From positions 29,375 to 93,374 of the forward strand of contig NZ_FWFG01000050.1 of the NCBI RefSeq assembly GCF_900163655.1: DNA of 64,000 bases. Direction: 5' to 3'. This document shows positions 37,257 to 46,148 of this stretch, piece by piece. The notes below the pieces were generated by a model, which searched no databases, was not told the DNA's origin, and worked only from the letters and a program-made list of their open reading frames with translations. A program made the translations under genes and the position numbers. Numbering within the stretch: the stretch's first letter is position 1; each line of letters opens with the position of its first letter. Source of the stretch: Brachybacterium nesterenkovii. Its GTDB lineage: Bacteria > Actinomycetota > Actinomycetes > Actinomycetales > Dermabacteraceae.

Positions 37257-38051
37257 TCAGATCCGGCCCTTCCGCAGCGCGGCGAGGATCCCGGTGCCGA
37301 GGTGGACCGCGGCGCTCAGCGGGCCGAGCCCCTCCTGCCGCCGCAGCACCGCCCAGACGGCCCGGATCGCGCGCCACCGGTCCGAGGAGTGCGACCCGGT
37401 CTGCGCGGCGCGGTACAGCGCCAGCGGCTCGTCGATGCCCGCCGCGGGCCCGTGCTCGCGGACGATCCGCAGCCAGAGCGCCCAGTCCTCCGCGCCCGGC
37501 AGGTCGGGCATCGAGATGTCGCCGGTCACATCCCGGTCCACGACGGCTGTGAGGTTCCCGATGAGATTGCGCCGCAGCAGCGCCGCATGCGAGGCGCGCT
37601 CGGGGACGTGGACGACGCGCCCCTCGGGGACGAAGTCCTCGGCGGAGCCGGAGAAGTCCGCATCGACCCGGTGGTAGCCGCAGTACACGAGAGCCGCGCC
37701 TGTCGCGGCGGCGAGCGCCAGCTGCCGTTCGAGCTTCGCAGGCAGCCACAGGTCGTCGGCGTCGCAGAACGCGACGAACCGGCCGCGCGCCAGGGCGAGG
37801 GCCGTGTTGCGCGCCGCGGCGGGGCCGCCGCAGACCTCCCGGCGCACCAGGCGCACGCGGGGATCGCGCGCGCAGATGCCCTCCGCCAGAGCCGCGCTGG
37901 CGTCCGAGGAGGCGTCGTCGACGATCAGCAGCTCGAGATCGGTGAACGACTGATCGAGTACACTCGCGACCGACCGATCGAGGGTCCGTGCGCCGTTGAA
38001 GACCGGCATCACCACTGTCACCGACGGGGTCGCTTCCCTGGAGGCGTTCAC
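37257..38051 (-). CDS. GT2-family glycosyltransferase
   Basis: 264 residues. VTVVMPVFNGARTLDRSVASVLDQSF, LLIVDDASSD and FVAFCDADDLWLPAKLERQL are classic GT2/GT-A motifs, with DXD at the CDADD site. The acceptor-side acidic motif is DLPGAEDWALWLRI. It probably adds a single sugar to the polymer made by this island. The GTG at 38051 follows TAGGAT (complement of 38060-38065) by 8 bases. It is divergent from exporter B. Confidence 0.88.
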   Translation of the reverse strand: MNASREATPSVTVVMPVFNGARTLDRSVASVLDQSFTDLELLIVDDASSDASAALAEGICARDPRVRLVRREVCGGPAAARNTALALARGRFVAFCDADDLWLPAKLERQLALAAATGAALVYCGYHRVDADFSGSAEDFVPEGRVVHVPERASHAALLRRNLIGNLTAVVDRDVTGDISMPDLPGAEDWALWLRIVREHGPAAGIDEPLALYRAAQTGSHSSDRWRAIRAVWAVLRRQEGLGPLSAAVHLGTGILAALRKGRI

Positions 38052-38120
38052 ACCGACCGATCCTACCGATGCCGCGGGACCGAACTGCCCGTCGGGCCGT
38101 CCGGCTGGAGGAACACGAAC

Positions 38121-39047
38121 TTGTCACAGAACATCGCGGCGGAGCCGCTGGCACCGCGCATCTCATCGGCGGAGGCCGAGGCGCTCGCAGCCCGCTCGGG
38201 ATTGGAGCAGATGGGGGTCCGGCCCCCGCTGCGGCGCTACATCGCGCAGGTCTGGGAGCGCCGCTCGTTCATCTGGAACCTGTCCGCGTCGCGGGCCTAC
38301 TCCCGCAACCAGGGGTCCTACCTCGGTCAGGCCTGGGCCGTGCTGCGCCCCATGCTGGATGCGGCCGTGTACGTGGTGATCTTCGGGTTCCTCTTCCACT
38401 CGAGCGCCCCGGGCATCGACAACCGCGCGGCCTTCATCACCATCGGCACCTTCACCTACACCCTGTTCCAGACCTCGGTGATGTCCGGCCTGAACTCGAT
38501 CCCGAGCAACATCGAGCTCATCCGCTCCCACAGGTTCCCCCGGGCCGTGGTGCCGCTCGCGACCGTCATGACGGAGACCGTGCTGTTCGGGCCGATCCTG
38601 GTGGCGATGGTCGTCATCGTCATGATCACCGGCCTGCTCCCGGGCATGGGCGCGGTCTGGCCCACCTGGTCCTGGCTGACCCTGCCCTTCGCCGCGTTCC
38701 TGCTCGCCGTCTTCTCCTCGGGTCTGGCGATGTTCTTCGCCCGGGTGGGCGCGCGCGCCCCGGACATCGCCAACGCGATGCCGTTCATCCTCACGCTGGG
38801 CCGCTACGCCTCGGGCGGCATGTTCATGATCTCCGCGGTCGTCCCGGACCATCTCTGGTTCAAGCCGGTGCTCCTGCACCAGCCGGTCGCGATCTTCCTC
38901 GAGCTCTTCCGCGCCGCCTTCGGCAACGAGAGCCTCATCCCCATGACACCGGGTCTGTGGATCGAGGCCACCGCCTGGGCGGTGGCCAGCTTCGCGATCG
39001 GGTTCCTGTACTTCTGGCGCGCAGAGGAGACCTACGGCCGTGACTGA
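38121..39047 (+). CDS. ABC-2 polysaccharide exporter B, permease
   Basis: 308 residues. SASRAYSRNQGSYLGQAWAVLRPMLDAAVYVVIF is the ABC-2 entry region (quoted in part: QAWAVLRPMLDA). Six hydrophobic segments follow, with LGRYASGGMFMISAVV and HQPVAIFLELFR near the end. It is clearly distinct from exporter A's permease. The start is a TTG at 38121: GGAGGA lies 8 bases upstream, the conserved part begins shortly after, and no ATG or GTG fits. The stop overlaps the ATPase GTG by 8 bases. Confidence 0.9.
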   Translation: MSQNIAAEPLAPRISSAEAEALAARSGLEQMGVRPPLRRYIAQVWERRSFIWNLSASRAYSRNQGSYLGQAWAVLRPMLDAAVYVVIFGFLFHSSAPGIDNRAAFITIGTFTYTLFQTSVMSGLNSIPSNIELIRSHRFPRAVVPLATVMTETVLFGPILVAMVVIVMITGLLPGMGAVWPTWSWLTLPFAAFLLAVFSSGLAMFFARVGARAPDIANAMPFILTLGRYASGGMFMISAVVPDHLWFKPVLLHQPVAIFLELFRAAFGNESLIPMTPGLWIEATAWAVASFAIGFLYFWRAEETYGRD

Positions 39048-39900
39048 GAACATCGATGTCGAGGTCGACGAGTCCAATCTCCCCCGACGCGTCGAGCGCA
39101 GGCCCATCGGGGCCCCGTCCGTGATCGTGGACGACCTCCACATCACCTATCGGGTGTTCGGTGCGCGACGCGGCGGCACGACGCAGGACCGCAAGTCGCT
39201 GTGGGACCGGGCCGTGAGCCTCGGCCGTCCCGACACCGGCCCCATCACCCACGTCCCGGCGGTGCGCGGCGTCTCGTTCGTGGCGCACCACGGCGAGTCC
39301 ATCGGGATCCTCGGCACGAACGGCTCGGGGAAGTCGACCCTCCTGCGGGCGGTCGCCGGGCTGCTGCCCCCGACCTCGGGCCGCGTCTTCACGTCGGCGG
39401 AGCCGGAGCTGCTCGGCGTCAACGCCGCGCTGCTGCCGCGCCTGACCGGCGAGCGGAACATCATCATCGGCGGCCTCGCGCTGGGTCTGAACGCGAAGGA
39501 GGTGCGCCGCAGCGTCCCCGACGTGGCCGACTTCGCCGAGCTCGGCGACTTCCTCTACCTGCCGATGAGCTCGTACTCCTCGGGCATGGCCTCGCGCCTG
39601 CGCTTCGCGATCTCGACCATCCGCTCCCCCGAGATCCTCATGATCGACGAGGCCCTGGCCACCGGCGACGCCTCGTTCCGCAAGAAGTCGATGGCGCGCA
39701 TCGAGCAGATCCGCGACAAGGCCGGAACCGTGTTCTTCGTGTCCCACTCGCTGGCCTCGGTGCGGGCGATGTGCACGCGGGCGCTGTGGATCGACAAGGG
39801 CGTCCTCGTGGCCGACGGCGACGTCGATGAGGTCGCCGATGCCTATCACGCCTACGTCGAGGGCCGCACCGATGCGTCCTCCGGAGCGAAGCTGAGCTGA
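39040..39900 (+). CDS. ABC-2 polysaccharide exporter B, ATP-binding subunit (TagH-like)
   Basis: 286 residues. Walker A is GTNGSGKST (92-100), the signature is YSSGMASRLRF, Walker B is ILMIDEALATGD and the H-loop is FVSHS. A 30-residue insert before Walker A (RRGGTTQDRKSLWDRAV) is typical of TagH/RfbE proteins. No C-terminal cargo-binding domain is present. The pair with the upstream permease lies beside the two-headed glycosyltransferase and pse genes, so the Pse-containing polymer is the likeliest cargo. Its 3' end is 8 bases from the convergent acyltransferase stop. Confidence 0.93.
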   Translation: MTENIDVEVDESNLPRRVERRPIGAPSVIVDDLHITYRVFGARRGGTTQDRKSLWDRAVSLGRPDTGPITHVPAVRGVSFVAHHGESIGILGTNGSGKSTLLRAVAGLLPPTSGRVFTSAEPELLGVNAALLPRLTGERNIIIGGLALGLNAKEVRRSVPDVADFAELGDFLYLPMSSYSSGMASRLRFAISTIRSPEILMIDEALATGDASFRKKSMARIEQIRDKAGTVFFVSHSLASVRAMCTRALWIDKGVLVADGDVDEVADAYHAYVEGRTDASSGAKLS

Positions 39901-39908
39901 GGGCCGGC

Positions 39909-40754
39909 TCAGCGCCGGGACGACGACCTGTCGTGGTGGCGGTCCGAGGCCCGGGCCGCCAGGCGGTCGACGAACTCCCGGGCGCTCTGGGCGCGCCCGG
40001 TCGTCGACGGCGTCGTCTCGTCCTCCTCGGCGGGGAGGATCTCGTCCTCCTCGTCCCGAGGGTTCGTGGTCGCGCGCGTCGCGTCCTGAGCACGCGAGAG
40101 GCCGCCGCTGATCTCATCGGCGACATACCAGTCGCCGGTCACGGGGCAGACCCAGGCATCCGAGCCGTCCGCGGCGGGCTGCAGGGGCTGCCCGGCCCTC
40201 CCCACCCAGGCGATGCGGCGGGCGGGGACGCCGTCCACCAGAGCATGCGGCGGCACATCCTCGGTGACGACGGCACCGGCGGCGACCATCGCCCACGCTC
40301 CGATGCGCACCGGCGCCACGCAGACGGCGCGCGCCCCGATCGACGCGCCCTCGTCGCAGGTCACCCCCGCCGAGACCCGGTCCCGCACCGTCCGGGGGCT
40401 GAGGTCGGGGTCGACGGCGCGCGGGAAGCGGTCGTCGGCGAGCACGACGGCCGGGCCGATGAGCACGCCGTCGGCGAGCACCGCGGGCTCCCGCACGAGC
40501 GCGAGGTCCTGCACCACGCACCCGTCGCCCATCACGACGCCGGAGCCGATGCCGGCGCCGCGCCCGACGGTGCAGTCGCGGCCCAGACGGGCACCCGCCC
40601 CGATCTGCGCGTCGCGCTGGACGGTGCTGCCCGCGCCGATCACGGCGTCGGCACCGACGTCCGCGCTGTCGGCGATGCTCACGCCAGTGCGGTCCTCGGA
40701 AGCGGACGGGGACGGGAACGCCCCGTCATGGCTGCGGCTCGGGTCGTCGTGCAT
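39909..40754 (-). CDS. Left-handed beta-helix (hexapeptide) acyltransferase
   Basis: 281 residues. Residues about 22-170 are hexapeptide repeats (IGAGSTVQRDAQIGAGARLG, IGARAVCVAPVRIGAWAMVAAGAVV), ending in the usual VDGVPARRIAWVG exit segment. It resembles WlbB/FdtC-type sugar N- or O-acetyltransferases. A 100-residue, acidic, poorly ordered C-terminal tail with WVCPVTGDWYV is unusual. It may acetylate a sugar of the polymer. The ATG is 7 bases from TAGGGT (complement of 40762-40767), suggesting a leaderless mRNA. Confidence 0.86.
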   Translation of the reverse strand: MHDDPSRSHDGAFPSPSASEDRTGVSIADSADVGADAVIGAGSTVQRDAQIGAGARLGRDCTVGRGAGIGSGVVMGDGCVVQDLALVREPAVLADGVLIGPAVVLADDRFPRAVDPDLSPRTVRDRVSAGVTCDEGASIGARAVCVAPVRIGAWAMVAAGAVVTEDVPPHALVDGVPARRIAWVGRAGQPLQPAADGSDAWVCPVTGDWYVADEISGGLSRAQDATRATTNPRDEEDEILPAEEDETTPSTTGRAQSAREFVDRLAARASDRHHDRSSSRR

Positions 40755-40787
40755 GAGCCCGACCCTACCGCGCCGGGCCCTGCCTGC

Positions 40788-41321
40788 TCAGAGGGACGAG
40801 CGCAGCGACTCGCCCTTGCGGATCGCGGTGCGGCGCAGGTCCGCCTGGAAGCGCACCATCTTCTCGCGCAGGGCGAGCGAGGCCTCGTCGGTGCCCGCGG
40901 CGAGCATCCGCACGGCCAGCAGGCCCGCATTGCGGGCGCCGCCGATCGAGACCGTCGCGACGGGCACGCCCGCGGGCATCTGGACGATCGAGAGCAGGGA
41001 GTCCATGCCGTCGAGGTGCTTGAGGGGCACGGGCACGCCGATCACGGGCAGCGGGGTGACGGCGGCGATCATGCCGGGCAGGTGGGCGGCGCCGCCCGCG
41101 CCGGCGATGACGACGCGGATCCCGCGGTCGGCCGCGGCGCGGCCCCAGGCGATCATGTCCTCGGGCATGCGGTGGGCCGAGACGACGTCGACCTCGATGC
41201 CGATGCCGAAGTCGCCGAGGACGTCGGCGGCGTCCCGCATCACGGAGAAGTCGGAGTCGGAGCCCATGACGATGCCCACGGCGGGGGCGGTCGACGGGTC
41301 CTGGGGGTCGGTGACGGTCAT
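40788..41321 (-). CDS. purE: N5-carboxyaminoimidazole ribonucleotide mutase
   Basis: 177 residues. [24 protein letters not shown] (catalytic His), [11 protein letters not shown] and [16 protein letters not shown] are class I PurE motifs. It converts N5-CAIR to CAIR in purine synthesis. The ATG overlaps the purK stop by 4 bases, so PurK and PurE are translated together in pathway order. Confidence 0.97.
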   Translation of the reverse strand: MTVTDPQDPSTAPAVGIVMGSDSDFSVMRDAADVLGDFGIGIEVDVVSAHRMPEDMIAWGRAAADRGIRVVIAGAGGAAHLPGMIAAVTPLPVIGVPVPLKHLDGMDSLLSIVQMPAGVPVATVSIGGARNAGLLAVRMLAAGTDEASLALREKMVRFQADLRRTAIRKGESLRSSL

Positions 41322-42607
41322 GCCGCGCTCCTGGGGTCGGTGGGGTCCTGCGGTGCAGTGCGAGGTCGAGGTGCCGTGCCGCTCTCCGGGCCGGCGGTCT
41401 CGTCCGGTGCTCCGGCGGCGTCCGCGCGGCCGATGATCAGGCGCTCGGCGCGGTGGGCACGGGCGCGGACGTCCTCGAGGTCGTCCCCCGCGACGGTCAC
41501 GTGCCCGACCTTGCGGCCCGGACGGACGGACTTGCCGTAGAGGTGGACCTTCACCCCGGCGTCGGCCTCCATCGCGGCGGCGGCCCCCGCGGCGAGGTCC
41601 TCGCTCGCGCCGCCCAGCAGGTTGACCATCACGGTCCACGGGGCCTTCGGCGACGGGTCGCCCAGCGCGCGGGAGGCGACGGCCCGCAGGTGCTGCTCGA
41701 ACTGGCCGGTGACGGCGCCGTCCATGCTCCAGTGCCCCGTGTTGTGGGGGCGCATGGCGAGCTCGTTGACCAGGACGCGGCCGTCGACGGTCTCGAACAG
41801 CTCGACGGCGAGCATCCCGACCACGCCCAGGTCCTCGGCGATCGCGCGGGCGAGGCCCTGGATCTCCTGCTGGCGCTCCTCGTCGAGGCCGGGGGCCGGG
41901 GCGATGACCTCGAAGCAGATGCTGTCGCGCTGGGTGGACTGCACGACGGGGTAGGCCGCGCTCGCGCCGTCGGGGCGCCGCGCCACCTGCGCGGACAGCT
42001 CGCGGCGGAAGTCCACGAGCTCCTCGACGAGGAGCGCGCCGTCGGCACCGAGGTCCGCGATCCAGTCGCTCGCGTCCGCGGCGGTCTCGACGATGCGCAC
42101 GCCGTGGCCGTCGTAGCCGCCGCGCGGCGTCTTGACGACGGCGCGGCCGCCCGCGGCGGCGATCGCCGCGTCCAGCTCGGCGGCGTCGCGCACCTCCCAC
42201 CAGCGGGGGCAGGGGTGGCCGAGCCGCGTGAGGCGATCGCGCATGACGAGCTTGTCCTGGGCGTGGACGAGGGCGGCGCTGCCCGGGCGCACGGCGGACA
42301 GGGCGTCGTCCTCGATGCCGTGCAGAATCTCCTGGGGCACGTGCTCGTGGTCGAAGGTGAGCGCGTCGCAGCGCTCGGCCAGCGCGCGCACCGCCGCGGG
42401 GTCGTCGTGGCGCCCGAGCAGCGTGTCGGCGCTCACCCGGGCGGCGCTCTCCGTCTCGGCGGTCGCGAGGACCACGAGCGGGAGGTCGAGCTCGATCGCG
42501 GCGGGGATCATCATGCGGGCCAGCTGGCCGCCGCCGACGACGCCGATCGAGCGCACGCAGGCGGGATCCGCGGCGACGGGGACGGGGGCGGTGTCAGGGG
42601 ACGTCAC
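41318..42607 (-). CDS. purK: 5-(carboxyamino)imidazole ribonucleotide synthase
   Basis: 429 residues, ATP-grasp fold. [36 protein letters not shown] and [13 protein letters not shown] identify PurK. It makes N5-CAIR from AIR, ATP and bicarbonate. I chose the GTG at 42607 because TAGACT (complement of 42615-42620) is 7 bases upstream, i.e. a leaderless promoter in the gap after the kinase gene. A GTG at 42640 would overlap the kinase stop as GTGA and is the alternative. The last 35 residues are Pro/Ala/Thr-rich. Confidence 0.95.
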   Translation of the reverse strand: MTSPDTAPVPVAADPACVRSIGVVGGGQLARMMIPAAIELDLPLVVLATAETESAARVSADTLLGRHDDPAAVRALAERCDALTFDHEHVPQEILHGIEDDALSAVRPGSAALVHAQDKLVMRDRLTRLGHPCPRWWEVRDAAELDAAIAAAGGRAVVKTPRGGYDGHGVRIVETAADASDWIADLGADGALLVEELVDFRRELSAQVARRPDGASAAYPVVQSTQRDSICFEVIAPAPGLDEERQQEIQGLARAIAEDLGVVGMLAVELFETVDGRVLVNELAMRPHNTGHWSMDGAVTGQFEQHLRAVASRALGDPSPKAPWTVMVNLLGGASEDLAAGAAAAMEADAGVKVHLYGKSVRPGRKVGHVTVAGDDLEDVRARAHRAERLIIGRADAAGAPDETAGPESGTAPRPRTAPQDPTDPRSAA

Positions 42608-42636
42608 GGAGGCGAGTCTAGGCGGCCGCGGCGGCC

Positions 42637-44115
42637 TCACGCCGTCGGGTCCGTGCCGTCGCCGCTCTGGCCGTCGGGGCTCGGGCCGTCACCTCTCGGG
42701 CCGTCGCCGCTCTGGCCATCGCCGCTCTGGCCGTCACCTCTCGGGCCGTCGCTCTGGCGGCCACGCCCGCGGGCCGGGCGCCGGCGCGGCAGGACCGCGC
42801 CCTGCTCGACGGGAGCGGCGGGCGGCGGCTCGGGGAACGCCCCCTCCTGCGCCTCGTCGCCCGGGGCGGAGATGAGGAACACCCCGAAGGTCGCGGGGCG
42901 CTCGGCGAGGAGCTCGAGGCGCCCGCCGTCGTCCTCCACGAGAGTGCGCGCGAGGGCGAGCCCCACACCCGTTCCCTTCGAGCGCGGCCCCGAGACGGCG
43001 CGCTCGAACACGCGCTTGCCGAGCGCGGGGTCGATGCCCGCGCCCTGGTCCGAGACCTCGATGACCGTGGAGCGCTCGTTGCGCCGCACCTTGACCTGCG
43101 TGCGGCCGCCGCCGTGGGCGAGGGAGTTCTCGATGAGGGTCGCCACGACCTGCGTGAGCGGCCCCACGCTGCCCCAGACGGCGGCGGTGCGCGGTACCTG
43201 GATCGTGAGCTCGCGCTGCGCGGCGCGGAAGGCGGGCGACCACTCCTCGCTCTGCTGGGTGAGCACCTGGCGCAGCTCCACGACGCCGGGCGTGCGGCGC
43301 TGGGAGGAGCGGGGGGCGTTGATGAGGTCGTGGACCACGGAGGTGAGGCGGTCGATCTGCTCGAGCGAGATGCGGGCCTCCTCGCGCACCCACTCCTCCG
43401 AGCTGGTCGCGAGGATCTCGTCGAGCCGCATCGACAGGGCGGTCAGCGGCGTGCGCAGCTGATGGGAGGCATCGGAAGCGAGCGCGCTCTCGGCCTCGAG
43501 ACGCTCGTTGAGCATGGCGCCCGAGCTCGCGAGCTGCTCGGCGACGGTGTCGATCTCCGCGATCCCGCTGGCCTCCCAGGGCGCGCGGGCGCGGCCGGTG
43601 CCGAGGGCCTCGGCGCGGCGCGTGAGTCGCGCCAGCGGTGCCGAGATCCGCTGGGCCTGCCACAGCGCGACGGAGACGGAGATGGACAGCGCCGCCAGGC
43701 CCGCGACGATGATCAGCACCCAGGCGCTCGCGGTCTGGGAGCGCACCTCGGACTGAGGGATCTGGACCTCGACCGTCTCATTGTGCAGACCCGTGCCGGA
43801 GACCGTCAGCGGGTGCTCCCCCGCCTCCGCGCCAGCCGCGACGGGCGCCTGCCCGGCGACCTGGACGACCACCCGGAAGCGCTGGCCGGAGAAGGACGGG
43901 GACTCGACGATCTCCTGCAGCATGGCCTCGTCCACAGGCTGGCCCTGGGACAGGCGCTCGTCGACCGCGACGATCGTGTGGCGGTGGATGTCGATGGCGG
44001 CCGCGTTGAGGTCGCTGCGGACCACCAGCAGCCAGGACACGGCCAGCGGGATGCCGAGCATGAGGACGGCGAGCAGGACCGTGATGATCGTCGCCTGGAG
44101 GATCCTCTGGCGCAC
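42637..44115 (-). CDS. Two-component sensor histidine kinase
   Basis: 492 residues. Two membrane helices (about 10-32 and 130-152) flank an extracellular sensor of about 95 residues. A HAMP-like region (152-200) and the H-box DASHQLRTPLTAL with H218 follow. N-box LIENSLAHGG and G-boxes DQGAGIDP and GTGVGLALA lie in the ATPase domain. The tail after about 440 is low-complexity with repeated DGxxG units. It phosphorylates the regulator encoded 3 bases upstream in the same operon. Stimulus unknown. Confidence 0.94.
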   Translation of the reverse strand: MRQRILQATIITVLLAVLMLGIPLAVSWLLVVRSDLNAAAIDIHRHTIVAVDERLSQGQPVDEAMLQEIVESPSFSGQRFRVVVQVAGQAPVAAGAEAGEHPLTVSGTGLHNETVEVQIPQSEVRSQTASAWVLIIVAGLAALSISVSVALWQAQRISAPLARLTRRAEALGTGRARAPWEASGIAEIDTVAEQLASSGAMLNERLEAESALASDASHQLRTPLTALSMRLDEILATSSEEWVREEARISLEQIDRLTSVVHDLINAPRSSQRRTPGVVELRQVLTQQSEEWSPAFRAAQRELTIQVPRTAAVWGSVGPLTQVVATLIENSLAHGGGRTQVKVRRNERSTVIEVSDQGAGIDPALGKRVFERAVSGPRSKGTGVGLALARTLVEDDGGRLELLAERPATFGVFLISAPGDEAQEGAFPEPPPAAPVEQGAVLPRRRPARGRGRQSDGPRGDGQSGDGQSGDGPRGDGPSPDGQSGDGTDPTA

Positions 44116-44118
44116 GGC

Positions 44119-44814
44119 TCAGCTCTCGGAGCCGGTCTCGAACCGGAAGCCCACCCCTCGGACCGTCGTGATGCGACGCGGGCTCGTGGCGTCGTCGCCG
44201 AGCTTGCGGCGCAGCCAGGAGATGTGCATGTCGAGCGTCTTGGTGGAGCCCCACCACTCGGCGCCCCACACCTCGCGCATGAGGTCGTCGCGCGTGACGA
44301 CGCTGCCGGCCTCGCGCACGAGCACGGTCAGCAGGTCGTACTCCTTGGCCGAGAGGCTGATCTCCTCGCCGTCGACGTAGGCGCGGCGGGCCGAGACGTC
44401 CATGCTGACGCCGTTGACGTCGAAGCTGTCCGAGGACTCCTCGACGCTCTGCGCGCGCCGCAGCAGGGCCCGGATGCGGGCCTGCAGCTCGCCGAGGCGG
44501 AAGGGCTTGGTGACGTAGTCATCGGCCCCGGCGTCGAGGCCCACCACGGCGTCGACCTCATCGGCCCGCGCGGTGAGGATCAGCACGGGCGCCTCGAGAC
44601 CGCCCTTGCGCAGGCGCCGGCACACCTCGAGCCCGTCGAGGTCGGGCAGGCCGAGGTCGAGGATCACGAAGTCGATCGGATCCCCCGCGGAGGCGAGCGC
44701 GAGCGCGTCCATACCCCGGGAGGCCCGGGAGACCTCGTAGCCCTCGCGCCCGAGAGCCCGGGACAGCGGCTCGGCGATCGCGGAATCGTCCTCGACGAGA
44801 AGTAGTCGTGTCAC
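44119..44814 (-). CDS. OmpR-family response regulator
   Basis: 231 residues. The receiver domain has EDDSAIAE, phosphoacceptor D53 in ILDLGLPDLDG, T in LTARAD and K in VTKPFRLGEL. The winged-helix DNA-binding domain (about 130-226) has LSAKEYDLLTVL and WGSTKTLDMHISWLRRKLG. It is the partner of the downstream kinase. The GTG at 44814 is 6 bases from TAGGAT (complement of 44821-44826), so the operon probably starts with a leaderless message. Confidence 0.95.
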   Translation of the reverse strand: MTRLLLVEDDSAIAEPLSRALGREGYEVSRASRGMDALALASAGDPIDFVILDLGLPDLDGLEVCRRLRKGGLEAPVLILTARADEVDAVVGLDAGADDYVTKPFRLGELQARIRALLRRAQSVEESSDSFDVNGVSMDVSARRAYVDGEEISLSAKEYDLLTVLVREAGSVVTRDDLMREVWGAEWWGSTKTLDMHISWLRRKLGDDATSPRRITTVRGVGFRFETGSES

Positions 44815-44838
44815 ACCGGCATCCTAGACGCCCGCGAC

Positions 44839-46146
44839 TCAGAGCCCCAGCGACAGCGGAGCCGCATCCCCGCGGCCGAGCTTGACCGCCTCGACGTCGC
44901 CGATCCCGTGCAGTTCGTGCACGGAGCGGGCGAGCTCGACGAAGGAGCCGGGCAGCGCCGCCTCGATCGCCCGCTGCGTATCGGCATCGACCACCACGGC
45001 TCCGGGCTCGGCGACGCCCTCGAGGCGGGCCGCGAGGTTGACGGTGGGCCCGAAGACATCCCCGTAGCGTGAGAACATCGAGCCCCAGGCGAGGCCGACG
45101 CGCACGTCCGGCAGGCCGGGCTCGGCGGCGATCGCCTCGGACAGGCTCAGCGCGATCTGGGCACCGTCCTCCGGCGTGTCCGCCAGGAACATGATCTCGT
45201 CGCCCACGGTCTTGACCACTCGCCCTCCGCCGACGGAGACGATGTCGCGGCAGATCGCCTCGAAGTCCCCGATGACGTGCGCGAGCTCGGAGCCGCTGAG
45301 CGACTGCGACAGCCGCGTGAACTGGACCAGGTCCGCGAAGCCGACCGCCCGCTGCAGGGGGAACAGCTCATCGGGGTCCTGCTCGGTCGCGGCCATGTGC
45401 AGCACCTCGGAGCCGGCGCGCGCCGCGTAGGCCGCGAGCCGGCGGCGGAAGACGTACAGAGTCTGGTCCTCGAAGACCTCGAGGAACCGCGGGATCTGCT
45501 CGAGCATGTGCTGGCGGGCCTGGGCGTCGGTCATGCCCTGAGCGGCCTTCGCCTCGTCCACGAGGGCCTCCGTCAGCCACATCGCGAGGCGCCCCATGTG
45601 GTAGCCGAGCCCGCGGGAGAGCGTCGCGAAGGTGCGCTCGGAGATCTCGCCGTCCTCGACGAGCGCCGCGAGGTCGCCGATCGCGTCGGCGTCGTCCTCG
45701 GTGAACACGATCGTGTCGGGATCGACGGCGGTGAAGCCCATGGAGCGCCAGTAGACGGCGGTGAGGCGCTCGGGCACGCCCTGCTCCTCGGCGAGCTCGC
45801 GGCGCGAGTAGTGGCGCGGGCCCTGCAGGAGCACCTTCTCGAGGGCGCCGATCGCCCGGCGCACCTCGGCGAAGCGGCGGTTGAGCTCGAGCGCGGCGTC
45901 CCCGTCGATGCCCTCGGCATCGCTCCCGTCGTCGCTGCGCCCCTCGGCATCGCTCCCGTCGTCGCTGCGCCCCTCGGCATCGCTCCCGTCAGCGCCGCTC
46001 CCGTCGACGTGATCGCCCTCGTCGGGCGCGGGGGGCGTCGGCTCGTCGTCCGTCACGGATCCGTCCGCCGTCACGTCCACCACCGTCGCGTCCTCGATCA
46101 CCGCGTCGTCCACTGTCGCCTCGTCCACGGTCCGCCCGTCGTCCAT
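44839..46146 (-). CDS. Class III adenylate cyclase with Rv1264-like regulatory domain
   Basis: 435 residues. An acidic repeat-bearing N-terminus (1-80) is followed by a helical regulatory domain (about 90-255: VPERLTAVYWRSMGF, SRGLGYHMGRLAMWL) resembling the pH-responsive N-domain of mycobacterial Rv1264. The cyclase domain (about 262-430) keeps metal Asp D272 (FADLVQFT) and D316 (TVGDEIMF), adenine-selecting K312, and N370/R374 (VNLAARLEG). All catalytic residues seem present, so cAMP synthesis is expected. It lies 2 bases after the birA stop. Confidence 0.92.
   Translation of the reverse strand: MDDGRTVDEATVDDAVIEDATVVDVTADGSVTDDEPTPPAPDEGDHVDGSGADGSDAEGRSDDGSDAEGRSDDGSDAEGIDGDAALELNRRFAEVRRAIGALEKVLLQGPRHYSRRELAEEQGVPERLTAVYWRSMGFTAVDPDTIVFTEDDADAIGDLAALVEDGEISERTFATLSRGLGYHMGRLAMWLTEALVDEAKAAQGMTDAQARQHMLEQIPRFLEVFEDQTLYVFRRRLAAYAARAGSEVLHMAATEQDPDELFPLQRAVGFADLVQFTRLSQSLSGSELAHVIGDFEAICRDIVSVGGGRVVKTVGDEIMFLADTPEDGAQIALSLSEAIAAEPGLPDVRVGLAWGSMFSRYGDVFGPTVNLAARLEGVAEPGAVVVDADTQRAIEAALPGSFVELARSVHELHGIGDVEAVKLGRGDAAPLSLGL
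45911..45990. repeat. 30-bp tandem repeat in the cyclase N-terminus
   Basis: A 30-bp unit beginning CCCTCGGCATCGCTCCCGTC is present in 2.7 perfect copies. It encodes the acidic decapeptide repeat GSDAEGRSDD in the cyclase gene. The length is a multiple of three, so changes in copy number keep the frame. Confidence 0.92.
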
Positions 46147-46148
46147 CC

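Noticed and set aside
33684..38120. Plus-strand open frame of about 1500 codons running into the exporter B permease
   Set aside because: It is the antisense shadow of the two-headed glycosyltransferase. Only the part after TTG 38121 is conserved.
42608..42640. GTG at 42640 as purK start (GTGA overlap with the kinase stop)
   Set aside because: No ribosome-binding site, a poorly conserved extension, and a well-placed leaderless promoter for GTG 42607. Kept as an alternative only.
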